This document shows positions 1 through 8,333 of a DNA stretch of 9,357 bases, in pieces. The stretch's first letter is position 1; each line of letters opens with the position of its first letter. A program made the translations under genes and the position numbers. Location: the NCBI GenBank assembly GCA_009782025.1, contig WQUQ01000292.1, forward strand, positions 1-9,357, given 5' to 3'. Source of the stretch: Desulfobulbus sp. (lineage in GTDB: Bacteria; Pseudomonadota; Gammaproteobacteria; Burkholderiales; Rhodocyclaceae). A model generated the notes under the pieces. That model ran no database searches. It was not told the DNA's origin and saw only the letters and a program-made list of their open reading frames with translations.

Positions 1-287
1 GCCTCGCGCACCTCCTTGATGCCCGAGAACACGGCCGACAACGCAATGAACTCGCAATCGAACTGCGTCGCCATCATCCGCGCCAGCGTCGTCTTGCCGA
101 CGCCGGGCGGCCCCCAGAGGATCATCGAATGCGCCTGGCCGGACTCGAAAGCCAGGCGCAAGGGCTTGCCCGGCCCGAGCAGATGCTGCTGACCAATCAC
201 CTCGTCCGGCGTTCGCGGCCGCAACTGCTCGGCCAGCGGCGCGCCGGCCGGCAGAGTCTCTGGCTGCTGCAAAAACAAATCGCTCAA
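1..287 (-). CDS. rarA: RarA/MgsA-type AAA+ replication-associated ATPase, N-terminal part (cut by window edge)
   Basis: Reading the minus strand from 287 gives 95 complete codons plus 2 nt and runs off the left edge without a stop. The N-terminus ([20 protein letters not shown], first residue Met when initiated) is followed by a family-typical stretch [17 protein letters not shown] at about residues 22-38 and a Walker A motif [11 protein letters not shown] at 59-69. Walker B, the sensors and the C-terminal tetramerisation domain lie outside. RarA is a RuvB/DnaX-clade clamp-loader-like ATPase that acts at stalled forks and gaps with SSB. The start is probably TTG at 285-287: an in-frame stop lies ten codons upstream, no ATG or GTG lies between, and GAGGA sits 7 nt before the TTG. 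The gene is divergent from folC. The family is sure from the motif context; the clamp loader subunits and RuvB are less likely because of the MSDLF/LRPRTxDEVxGQ start. Confidence 0.88.
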   Translation of the reverse strand, partial: MSDLFLQQPETLPAGAPLAEQLRPRTPDEVIGQQHLLGPGKPLRLAFESGQAHSMILWGPPGVGKTTLARMMATQFDCEFIALSAVFSGIKEVRE

Positions 288-376
288 AACAGGATCCTCA
301 CCGGCAACACCCCATCAATCGCGCCAGTGTACCGCCAGACCCTGCTAGGCTACGCATTTCTGCATGAGACAAAGCG
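288..376. promoter_or_regulatory. Divergent intergenic region between rarA and folC; promoters expected
   Basis: These 89 bp separate two head-to-head genes, so promoters for both rarA (leftward) and the folC operon (rightward) should lie here or extend into the coding ends. Candidates are weak. For folC, TAGGCT at 346-351 is preceded by TGC at 343-345, an extended -10 arrangement, but no good -35 is seen. For rarA, the reverse complement of 326-331 reads TACACT (4 of 6 matches to a -10), about 39 nt upstream of the TTG start, also without a good -35. No terminator or strong operator-like dyad was seen. The promoter function is inferred from gene orientation; the exact elements are uncertain. 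Confidence 0.4.
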
Positions 377-1681
377 ATGACCCTCAACGATTGGCTAAGC
401 CATCTCGAAAGCCTGCATCCCAGGGGGCAGGCGGGGATTGAACTGGGGCTGGAGCGCGTCCGCGCGGTCAAGGCGCGGCTGGGGCAGGCGCAGCGCTGCC
501 CGGTCATCACCGTCGGCGGCACCAATGGCAAGGGGTCGACCTGCGCTTATCTGGAAAGCATACTCGGCAAGGCGGGTTTCCGGGTCGGCTGTTACAGTTC
601 GCCGCATTTGCTGGCTTACAACGAGCGGGTTCGCATCAACGGCGCGCCGGTGGGCGATGCGGCGCTGTGCGCCGCGTTTGCAAAAGTCGAGGCGGCGCGG
701 CTGGCGAGCGGGGCGGCGCTGACTTATTTCGAGTTCGGCACGCTGGCCGCCTGGGAGGTTTTCGCCGCCGCCGGCATCGAGGCGGCGGTGCTGGAGGTGG
801 GTCTCGGCGGGCGGCTCGATGCCGTCAATATCTATGAGCCGGATGTCGCCATCGTCACTACCGTGGCGCTCGATCATACCGATTGGCTGGGCGCCGACCG
901 CGAGGCAATCGGTTTTGAGAAGGCGGGCATCTTTCGCGCCGGCAAGCCGGCTTTGTGCGCCGATCCCGCTCCGCCGCAGAGCCTCCTGGCCCATGCGGCG
1001 GCGATTGGCGCCGATTTGCGTCTGTTGGGCCGCGATTTCGGTTTTACGCGGCCAGCGCCCGACGCTGGCGAAAATCGCCTGCAATGGCGCTGGTGGCGCC
1101 GCAGCGGCGAGCAAGTGCGCCGGCGTTCGCTGGCCTGGCCCGGCCTGCGCGGCCCGGTGCAGTTGGCCAATGCGAGCGTGGCGCTGGCGGCGCTGGAAGC
1201 GATCGCCGACAAGCTGCCGGTGACCATGCAGGCCATTCGTCAGGGCTTGATCGAAACCGAATTGGCCGGCCGTTTTCAGGTGCTGCCCGGCAAGCCGGCG
1301 ATTGTTCTCGACGTTGGCCACAATCCGCAGGCGATCAGGACGCTGGCCGACAATCTGGACGGCATGGGCTTCTTCGAGCGCACGCAGGCGGTGGTCGGCA
1401 TGCTCGCCGACAAGGACATCGCCGGCGCGCTGGCGGCGCTGCGCGGTCGCGTCGATGTCTGGCACGCGGCGACGCTGGGCGGGCCGCGCGGCGCGGCGGC
1501 GGAAAAACTGGCCGCCATCATCGCCGCCGGCAAACTGGGCGGCGAGATCGTCTGTCATCCCTCGGCCACCGGGGCGATGCAGACGGCTCAAAGGCAGGCC
1601 GGCGAAAGTGATAGAATCGTGGCCTTTGGTTCGTTCTACACGGTGGCCGAGGCGCTTGTGGCGCTGCACCGGAAAACCTGA
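377..1681 (+). CDS. folC: Bifunctional folylpolyglutamate synthase / dihydrofolate synthase
   Basis: This 434-residue Mur-ligase-family enzyme adds L-glutamate to dihydropteroate (giving dihydrofolate) and to tetrahydrofolates (giving polyglutamates), using ATP in the cytoplasm. Visible landmarks are the N-terminal block LNDWLSHLESLHPRG, the P-loop GGTNGKGST at 47-55, SSPHL at 74-78, the YFEFGTLAA block at 117-125, EVGLGGRLDAVN at 140-151, the DHTDWLG block at 166-172, EKAGIFR at 181-187, and the C-terminal-domain motif LDVGHNPQA. The length is close to the usual 420-435. The ATG at 377 matches the family N-terminus. It appears to be the first gene of a plus-strand operon: the SPOR gene starts 3 nt after its stop. 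Both synthase activities are usual in proteobacterial FolC, but bifunctionality cannot be read directly from motifs. Confidence 0.96.
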   Translation: MTLNDWLSHLESLHPRGQAGIELGLERVRAVKARLGQAQRCPVITVGGTNGKGSTCAYLESILGKAGFRVGCYSSPHLLAYNERVRINGAPVGDAALCAAFAKVEAARLASGAALTYFEFGTLAAWEVFAAAGIEAAVLEVGLGGRLDAVNIYEPDVAIVTTVALDHTDWLGADREAIGFEKAGIFRAGKPALCADPAPPQSLLAHAAAIGADLRLLGRDFGFTRPAPDAGENRLQWRWWRRSGEQVRRRSLAWPGLRGPVQLANASVALAALEAIADKLPVTMQAIRQGLIETELAGRFQVLPGKPAIVLDVGHNPQAIRTLADNLDGMGFFERTQAVVGMLADKDIAGALAALRGRVDVWHAATLGGPRGAAAEKLAAIIAAGKLGGEIVCHPSATGAMQTAQRQAGESDRIVAFGSFYTVAEALVALHRKT

Positions 1682-1684
1682 TTC

Positions 1685-2473
1685 ATGGAAGACAACGACG
1701 CCCAGTTGCAACTCGAAAAGCGCGCCCGCCGCCGGCTGGTCGGGGCCGTCGCGCTGGTTTCGGTCATCGCCGTGGTGCTGCCGATGGTCATGGATCGCGA
1801 CCCGAACCCGGTCATGCCGGATGTCGACATCCGCATTCCCGGCCAGAATGAGCAGCCGTTCACGCCGCGCCTCGCCGACAAACCCGTTGCCTCCCCTGCG
1901 CCGGCGGCCCGCCCGGCCGAACCGGCCCCGGCCGTCGAGCCGAACGCCAGGGTGCTCGAAACAAGCCGCGATAAGGAGGGCGCTAAGGAGGGTGACAGGC
2001 CGGCCGCGAAGTTGCCTGCGAAGTTGCCTGCGAAGTTGCCTGAAAACCCGCCCGAAAAACCCGCCGCCAAGCCGGCGGAAAAACCGCCAGAAAAACCGGC
2101 GGCCAAGCCAGCCAGCCCGCCCGCCGACAAAGCCGTGGAAAAACCGGCGGAGAAGCCCGCCGACAAAGCCGCTGACGAAGCCCGCCGCGCTGCCGCCATT
2201 CTCGCCGGCCAGTCGGGCGATGAGCCGGCGGCCAGCGCGGCCGGCGAATATCTGGTGCTCATCGGCGCTTTCAGCAACGAGGCCAATGTCCAGAATCTCA
2301 AAACCAAGCTCGGCGAGCAGGGCATCAAGGTGCACACCGAACCGCTGGATACGCCGCAGGGCCGCAAGACGCGCGTGCGCGCCGGCCCCTTTGCGAGCCG
2401 CGAGGCCGCCGAGAAGGCGCTGGCGAAAATGCAGAAAATCGGCGTTTCGGGCGTGGTCGCGCCACGTCCATGA
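1685..2473 (+). CDS. dedD: DedD-like SPOR-domain inner-membrane protein
   Basis: This 262-residue protein has a short basic cytoplasmic N-terminus, one membrane span at about 17-36, a long linker at about 60-185 rich in Lys, Pro, Ala and Glu (many KPAEKP- and AKLP-like units), and a C-terminal SPOR domain at about 187-260 starting EYLVLIGAFSNEANVQNLKTKL and containing RVRAGPF. This is the bitopic architecture of DedD/FtsN-type proteins, whose SPOR domain binds denuded septal peptidoglycan; the linker spans the periplasm. The position between folC and cvpA is the conserved dedD position in proteobacteria. Its start lies 3 nt after the folC stop with only a weak ribosome site (GGAAA), which suggests coupling to folC. 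Its TGA overlaps the cvpA ATG. The linker contains 12-bp tandem repeats, described separately. A role in division is inferred from the family. Confidence 0.88.
   Translation: MEDNDAQLQLEKRARRRLVGAVALVSVIAVVLPMVMDRDPNPVMPDVDIRIPGQNEQPFTPRLADKPVASPAPAARPAEPAPAVEPNARVLETSRDKEGAKEGDRPAAKLPAKLPAKLPENPPEKPAAKPAEKPPEKPAAKPASPPADKAVEKPAEKPADKAADEARRAAAILAGQSGDEPAASAAGEYLVLIGAFSNEANVQNLKTKLGEQGIKVHTEPLDTPQGRKTRVRAGPFASREAAEKALAKMQKIGVSGVVAPRP
1972..1995 (+). repeat. Two imperfect 12-bp tandem copies, each with AAGGAGG, inside the SPOR gene
   Basis: Positions 1972-1983 and 1984-1995 match at 10 of 12 bases, and each copy carries AAGGAGG (1973-1979 and 1985-1991), a perfect anti-Shine-Dalgarno match. 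In the reading frame they encode KEGA/KEGD, residues 97-104, in the linker after the membrane span. No plausible start codon at normal spacing follows in a useful frame, so they are probably not start signals. Confidence 0.8.
2006..2041 (+). repeat. Three perfect 12-bp tandem repeats inside the SPOR gene
   Basis: The unit GCGAAGTTGCCT occurs three times without a mismatch (2006-2017, 2018-2029, 2030-2041). It is in frame and encodes AKLP three times, residues 108-119 of the Lys/Pro-rich linker. Identical codons in all copies, unlike the varied codons of the neighbouring KPAEKP units, suggest recent expansion by slippage. A change of one copy would keep the frame and only alter linker length. 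Confidence 0.95.
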
Positions 2474-2961
2474 CCATTTTTGACTACGTGACCCTCGCGG
2501 TGATCGGCTTGTCCCTGGTGTTTGGCTTGTGGCGCGGCGTGATCGGCGAAATGATCGCCCTGGTCGCCTGGATTGCCGGCATTTTCGCCGCCATCGAATT
2601 CGGTCAGGAGGCCGGCCAGGCGTTGCTGCCCGGCGTTGGCGATCCGGCGGTGCGTGCGTTGGGCGGTTGTGTGGTGGTTTTTCTCGGCGTGCTGCTGGCC
2701 ATGTCCCTGGTGCGGCTGGCCGTGCGCAGCATGGTCAAGGCGCTCGGCCTGACGGTCTCGGATCGGCTGCTCGGCATGGTCTTCGGGCTGGCGCGCGGCA
2801 TCCTGGTGATGATGTTCCTGGTCGGACTGGGCGGCATGACCGCCGCGCCGAAGCAGGACTGGTGGCGGCGGGCGGCGCTGGCGCCGCCGCTGGAAACCGC
2901 GGTATTGATCGCCCGGCCCTGGCTGCCGGACGATCTGGCGAAACGGATTCGATTCAGTTAG
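2470..2961 (+). CDS. cvpA: CvpA family inner-membrane protein
   Basis: This 163-residue protein has four predicted membrane segments (about 4-20, 25-44, 62-83 and 100-122) and the family-typical stretch LTVSDRLLGMVFGLARGI at 94-111 before the last span. CvpA was named for its need in colicin V production in E. coli and has been linked to envelope stress and bile tolerance; the molecular role is unsettled. The length equals the usual 160-165. Its ATG overlaps the stop of the SPOR gene (ATGA, 2470-2473), so translation is probably coupled, and purF follows after 11 nt, the same cvpA-purF order as in E. coli. The C-terminal 40 residues are likely cytoplasmic and contain a Trp/Arg-rich patch. Confidence 0.93.
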   Translation: MTIFDYVTLAVIGLSLVFGLWRGVIGEMIALVAWIAGIFAAIEFGQEAGQALLPGVGDPAVRALGGCVVVFLGVLLAMSLVRLAVRSMVKALGLTVSDRLLGMVFGLARGILVMMFLVGLGGMTAAPKQDWWRRAALAPPLETAVLIARPWLPDDLAKRIRFS

Positions 2962-2972
2962 GCGGAACAACT

Positions 2973-4517
2973 ATGTGCGGGATTCTCGGGGTCATGGCGA
3001 CGACGCCGGTCAACCAGTTGCTTTACGACGGCCTGATGGTGCTCCAGCACCGCGGCCAGGATGCGGCGGGCATCGCCACGGCCGAAGGCAACACCTTTCA
3101 TCTGCAAAAAGGGCCGGGGCTGGTGCGCGACGTGTTCCGCACCCGCAACATGCGCGCCCTGCCGGGCAACTGGGGCATCGGCCACGTCCGCTACCCGACC
3201 GCCGGCTCGGCCTACAACTTCGCCGAGGCGCAGCCGTTCTACGTCAATTCGCCCTTCGGCATCGTGCTCGGCCACAACGGCAACCTGACCAATGCCGAGC
3301 AGTTGACCGAGGAGATGTTCCGTCTCGACCGCCGCCACATCAACACCCATTCCGATTCCGAAGTGCTGCTCAACGTGCTGGCGCACGAGTTGCAGACGGC
3401 GGCGCACGGCTACGAACTCGATGTCGATAGCATCTTCCAGGCCGTGGCCGGCGTCCATCGCCGCTGCCGCGGCGCGTATGCCGTGGTCGCCCTGATCGCC
3501 GGTTACGGCCTGTTGGCTTTCCGCGACCCGCACGGCATCCGGCCACTGATCTATGGCGAGAACCCGACCGAACAAGGGATGGAATACCTCGTCGCCTCCG
3601 AGTCGGTCGCCCTCGACACCCTGGGTTTTCAGGTGGTGCGCGACATCGAGCCGGGCGAGGCGATCTTCGTCGATCTCAACCACCAGTTGCACAGCCGCCA
3701 GTGCGCGCAGCAGCCGATGTATGCGCCGTGCATTTTCGAGTACGTCTATCTGGCCCGCCCGGATACCGTCATCGACGGCGTTTCGGTTTATGAGTCGCGC
3801 CTGGCGATGGGCGAACTGCTGGCCGAGAAGATTCGCGCCAACATTCCGGTCGACCAGATCGACGTGGTCATTCCGATTCCCGATTCCAGCCGGCCGTCGG
3901 CGATGCAACTGGCGCAGGCGCTGAACATTCCGTTCCGCGAAGGTTTCGTCAAGAACCGCTACGTCGGCCGCACCTTCATCATGCCGGGCCAGGCGATGCG
4001 CAAGAAATCGGTGCGCCAGAAGCTCAATACCGTCGGCCAGGAATTCAAAGGCAAGCGCGTGCTGCTGGTCGATGATTCCATCGTCCGCGGCACGACCAGC
4101 CGCGAGATCGTCGAGATGGCGCGGGCGGCGGGCGCGACCCGCGTTTATTTCGCTTCCGCCGCGCCGCCGGTGCGCTATCCCAACGTCTATGGCATCGACA
4201 TGCCGACGCGCGCCGAACTGATCGCCACCGGCCGCAGCCAGGCCCAGATCGCCGCCGAGATCGGAGCCGACGCGCTGGTCTATCAGGACATCGAGACGCT
4301 CAAACAGTCGATCACCCGGCTGCGCCCCGACCTGAACGTGTTCGACGCCTCCTGTTTCGACGGTTGCTACATCACCGGCGACATCGACGACTACTACCTC
4401 GACGCCATCGAAAACCTGCGCAGCAACAAACCGGCCAAGAGCGGCGAGGACGATGGCGAGGGCCACGCCTCGCAGCAGATGGCGCTCGGCCTCGGCGACG
4501 ACGGAGCGGAAGCATGA
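2973..4517 (+). CDS. purF: Amidophosphoribosyltransferase (glutamine PRPP amidotransferase)
   Basis: This 514-residue enzyme makes 5-phosphoribosylamine from PRPP and glutamine, the first committed step of purine synthesis. The start at 2973 gives MCGILGV, putting the nucleophilic Cys at position 2, exposed when Met is removed. This class II glutaminase domain continues with QHRGQDAAGIA (25-35), the HVRYPTAGS block (71-79), HNGNLTN (101-107) and HSDSE (126-130). The C-terminal phosphoribosyltransferase domain has IPIPDSSRPSA (300-310) and the PRPP loop VLLVDDSIVRGTTS (363-376). No propeptide is present, as in the E. coli form rather than the B. subtilis Fe-S form. The protein is slightly longer than E. 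coli PurF (505) and ends in an acidic, Gly-rich tail (about 488-514). An in-frame open extension reaches upstream through cvpA, but the Cys2 requirement fixes the start. Its stop overlaps the metZ ATG. Confidence 0.97.
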   Translation: MCGILGVMATTPVNQLLYDGLMVLQHRGQDAAGIATAEGNTFHLQKGPGLVRDVFRTRNMRALPGNWGIGHVRYPTAGSAYNFAEAQPFYVNSPFGIVLGHNGNLTNAEQLTEEMFRLDRRHINTHSDSEVLLNVLAHELQTAAHGYELDVDSIFQAVAGVHRRCRGAYAVVALIAGYGLLAFRDPHGIRPLIYGENPTEQGMEYLVASESVALDTLGFQVVRDIEPGEAIFVDLNHQLHSRQCAQQPMYAPCIFEYVYLARPDTVIDGVSVYESRLAMGELLAEKIRANIPVDQIDVVIPIPDSSRPSAMQLAQALNIPFREGFVKNRYVGRTFIMPGQAMRKKSVRQKLNTVGQEFKGKRVLLVDDSIVRGTTSREIVEMARAAGATRVYFASAAPPVRYPNVYGIDMPTRAELIATGRSQAQIAAEIGADALVYQDIETLKQSITRLRPDLNVFDASCFDGCYITGDIDDYYLDAIENLRSNKPAKSGEDDGEGHASQQMALGLGDDGAEA

Positions 4518-5701
4518 GCGAGCAGCCGGATTACCGTCCCGAAACGCTGGCCGTGCGCGCCGGCCAGGAGCGCAGCCCGTTCGGCGAGCACTCCGAGGCG
4601 CTGTATCTGACTTCCAGCTTCGTCTTCGAGAATGCGGCGCAGGCCGCCCGGCGCTTTTCCGGCGAAGAGGAGGGCAATGTCTACGCCCGCTTCTCCAACC
4701 CGACCGTGACTTTTTTCGAGGAGCGCCTGGCCGCTCTCGAAGGGGCCGAGGATTGCGTCGCCACGGCCAGCGGCATGGCGGCGATCATGGCCCTGTGTCT
4801 GGCGCACCTCAAGCAGGGCGACCACATCGTCGCCTCGAACAGCCTGTTCGGGGCCACCGTGCAGCTTTTCTCCAACATCTTGTCGCGCACCGGCATCGCC
4901 ACCACCTTCGTCGCCCAGACCGACCCGGCGGCCTGGGCGGCGGCGATCCGCCCCGAAACCCGGCTGTTCTTCCTCGAAACGCCGTCCAACCCGCTGACCG
5001 AGATCGCCGACATCGCCCGTCTGGCCGACATCGCTCATGCCCAAGGCATCCTGCTCGCCGTCGATAACTGCTTCTGCACGCCGATTCTGCAAAAACCGCT
5101 GGAACTGGGCGCCGATCTGGTCATCCATTCGGCCACCAAATATCTCGATGGCCAGGGCCGGGTGCTCGGCGGCGCGGTTTGCGGCCCGCGAAAATTGACC
5201 GAAGACGTGTTCAAATACCTGCGCACCGCCGGCCCGACGCTCTCCGCCTTCAACGCCTGGGTGCTGCTCAAAGGCCTGGAAACGCTGAAAATCCGGCTCG
5301 AAGCGCAAGCCGCCAGCAGCGCCCGCCTGGCCGCCTGGCTGGAAGCGCATCCGCGTGTGGCGCGCGTCTTTTACCCCGGCCTCGCCTCGCATCCGCAACA
5401 CGAATTGGCCTGCCGCCAGCAGCGCTCCGGCGGTGCCATCGTCTCCTTCGAGGTCAAGGGCGGCCGCGCCGAGGCGTGGACGGTGGTCGACCACTGCCGT
5501 CTGCTGTCGATTACCGCCAATCTCGGCGACGCCAAGACCACCATCACCCACCCCGCTTCCACCACGCATGGCCGCATCAGCCCCGAAGCGCGGGCCGCCG
5601 CCGGTATCAACGAAGGTCTGCTGCGCGTCGCCGTCGGCCTGGAAGCGGTGGAAGACTTGCAGGCCGATCTCGAACGCGGTCTGGCCCTGATCGGCGCATG
5701 A
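4514..5701 (+). CDS. metZ: O-succinylhomoserine sulfhydrylase
   Basis: This 395-residue PLP enzyme of the Cys/Met-metabolism (cystathionine gamma-synthase) family is predicted to join sulfide to O-succinylhomoserine, giving homocysteine for methionine synthesis. It shows YARFSNPT (57-64), ATASGMAA (83-90, phosphate and ring contacts), ETPSNP (155-160), the PLP-ring aspartate in AVDN (D184), and SATKYLDGQGRVLGG at 206-220 with the Schiff-base lysine K209. Near the C-terminus it has SLGD-like NLGD, ITHPASTTH and RVAVGLE. The KYLDGQGR variant and the position straight after purF are typical of MetZ in betaproteobacteria and pseudomonads; MetB or MetY cannot be fully excluded without alignment. 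The ATG at 4514 overlaps the purF stop by 4 nt, and the start of the next gene overlaps its own stop in the same way. Confidence 0.92.
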   Translation: MSEQPDYRPETLAVRAGQERSPFGEHSEALYLTSSFVFENAAQAARRFSGEEEGNVYARFSNPTVTFFEERLAALEGAEDCVATASGMAAIMALCLAHLKQGDHIVASNSLFGATVQLFSNILSRTGIATTFVAQTDPAAWAAAIRPETRLFFLETPSNPLTEIADIARLADIAHAQGILLAVDNCFCTPILQKPLELGADLVIHSATKYLDGQGRVLGGAVCGPRKLTEDVFKYLRTAGPTLSAFNAWVLLKGLETLKIRLEAQAASSARLAAWLEAHPRVARVFYPGLASHPQHELACRQQRSGGAIVSFEVKGGRAEAWTVVDHCRLLSITANLGDAKTTITHPASTTHGRISPEARAAAGINEGLLRVAVGLEAVEDLQADLERGLALIGA

Positions 5702-6939
5702 AACCCCGCGTCACGGTCGACCGCCTGCAACCCGGCGTCTTTATCGCGCTGGACGAGGTGCGCTGGCTCGATCATCCCTTTTTGCTCAACCGCTTTCGCC
5801 TGAGCAACGAGGAACAGATCCGGGTGCTGCACGGTCTCGGCCTGGAATCGGTCGAATGGGACCCGGAGCGCAGCACCGCCGAGCCGTTGCCGGAAGCGCA
5901 GATCGTCGAGGCCGAGGTCGATTTTTCCGCCTCGGTGATCGATTCGATGCTCGACATCAAGCGTTCGCGCAGCGAGCGGGTGCGCCTCCAGCGCGAGGGT
6001 CTGGCGCGCTGCGAGCGCCTGTTCGAGCAGGAGGCGACCAGCGTCGGCGAAATCCTGCGCGATCTGAACAGCCGCCCGAACGACGCCTGCGGCCGGGCCA
6101 AAAGCACGGTCGGCCGGCTGGTCGGCGGCCTGCTCGACGCCGAAAGCGTGGCTGTGCATCTGGTCAACCTGAAGGTCAGGGAACCCGGCCCGGCGCACCA
6201 TGCCATGAACGTCGTCGTGCTCTCGCTGCTGCTCGGCAAGGCGGCCCGGCTCAGCGAGGAGGAGATGCGCTGGCTCGGCCTGGGCGCGATGTTCCATGAC
6301 ATCGGCAAGCAGGACGTGCCGGCCCGCGTGCTGCGCAATGCGCAGCGTCCGCCAGCCGAGGAGCAGTTTTACCAGGCCCACGTCGGCTACGGCATCAAGC
6401 ATGCCGCCGCCATCAACGATCTGCCGGTCGCCGTCAAGAACATCATCGCCTGCCATCACGAGCGCTGGGATGGCGAGGGTTTTCCCAACCGCCTGGCGGC
6501 AACGAAAATCCCCCGGCTGGCGCGCATCGCGGCCATCGCCAATCGCTACGACAACCTGTGCAACCCGTTCGATCTGAAGCAGGCGAAGACGCCGGCCGAA
6601 GCGCAGGCGGCCATGTTCAAGCAGGAGAGCAGCCGCTACGACCCGGAGTTGCTGGCACTCTTCATCAAAGCCATCGGCGTCTATCCGCCGGGCAGCTTCG
6701 TCGCCTTGAGCGATGGCAGCATCGGCCTGGTGGTCGAGAGCAACAGCGCCGACCTGCTGCGTCCGCTCATCATGCTGCATGACCCCGGCGTACCGCGCAA
6801 CGAGGCCCTGCTGCTCGACCTGCGCGACACCGATTCGACCATCGAAGCGACGCTCAGCCCGGCCAAACTGCCGGTCGAAGTCGTCGAATACCTCGCCCCG
6901 CGCGGCCGCATCGACTACTACGTCGACGGCGCGCGCTGA
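5698..6939 (+). CDS. DUF3391/HD-GYP-type domain protein, probable cyclic-di-GMP phosphodiesterase
   Basis: This 413-residue protein starts with a DUF3391-like domain (about 4-55; LQPGVFIALD, then LDHPFLLNRFRL), followed by a charged helical linker (about 80-130) and an HD-GYP-like domain (about 150-300). Metal ligands of the family are in place: H167/H168, H200-D201 in FHDIGK, H228, H253-H254 in CHHERWDGEGFP, and D285 in NRYDN. The signature GYP is GFP (261-263). A C-terminal region of about 110 residues follows, starting GVYPPGSFVALSDGSIG, as often seen in these proteins. HD-GYP enzymes hydrolyse c-di-GMP to pGpG or GMP and influence motility and biofilm. No membrane span or receiver domain is seen, so it is likely cytoplasmic. 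The ATG overlaps the metZ stop (ATGA, 5698-5701), implying cotranslation with a methionine gene. Activity is inferred; the substrate could differ because of the GFP variant. Confidence 0.87.
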   Translation: MKPRVTVDRLQPGVFIALDEVRWLDHPFLLNRFRLSNEEQIRVLHGLGLESVEWDPERSTAEPLPEAQIVEAEVDFSASVIDSMLDIKRSRSERVRLQREGLARCERLFEQEATSVGEILRDLNSRPNDACGRAKSTVGRLVGGLLDAESVAVHLVNLKVREPGPAHHAMNVVVLSLLLGKAARLSEEEMRWLGLGAMFHDIGKQDVPARVLRNAQRPPAEEQFYQAHVGYGIKHAAAINDLPVAVKNIIACHHERWDGEGFPNRLAATKIPRLARIAAIANRYDNLCNPFDLKQAKTPAEAQAAMFKQESSRYDPELLALFIKAIGVYPPGSFVALSDGSIGLVVESNSADLLRPLIMLHDPGVPRNEALLLDLRDTDSTIEATLSPAKLPVEVVEYLAPRGRIDYYVDGAR

Positions 6940-6987
6940 ATTTAGGTGTGCCGTCACGGCGGCCATCACCCTTTCCAGGAGCATTCC

Positions 6988-8259
<1,272 letters not shown>

Positions 8260-8333
8260 ATTGTTGCGTTTCCTGCCATCCCCACGGCAAGAAAAACCGG
8301 CATGAATTTCATCATGCGACCGTTGCGCCGCTA

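Noticed and set aside
395..2335. Minus-strand open frame of 646 codons opposite folC and the SPOR gene
   Set aside because: It is an antisense shadow of codon bias, with no family motif; the overlapped genes are intact and conserved.
2529..2972. In-frame upstream extension of purF through cvpA
   Set aside because: PurF needs Cys directly after the initiator Met, which fixes the start at 2973; the extension is low-complexity and overlaps cvpA.
2958..4466. Minus-strand open frame of 502 codons opposite purF
   Set aside because: It mirrors purF almost exactly and reads as compositionally biased sequence without domains.
6950..6960. GCCGTCACGGC dyad between the HD-GYP gene and rhlE, considered as a terminator
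   Set aside because: The arms are five bases with a one-base centre, too tight for a stable RNA loop, and no T-run follows.
6946..6987. Earlier ATG for the helicase at 6946
   Set aside because: There is no good ribosome site before it, and the ATG at 6988 has AGGAG at 6-nt spacing and the normal family N-terminus.
8274..8289. TGCC/GGCA stem after rhlE, considered as its terminator
   Set aside because: The stem is only 4 bp, and an A-rich rather than T-rich stretch follows on the plus strand.
8302..8312. ATGAATTTCAT inverted repeat about 37 nt upstream of the candidate -10
   Set aside because: Five-base arms around one base are easily due to chance, and no known regulator motif was recognised.
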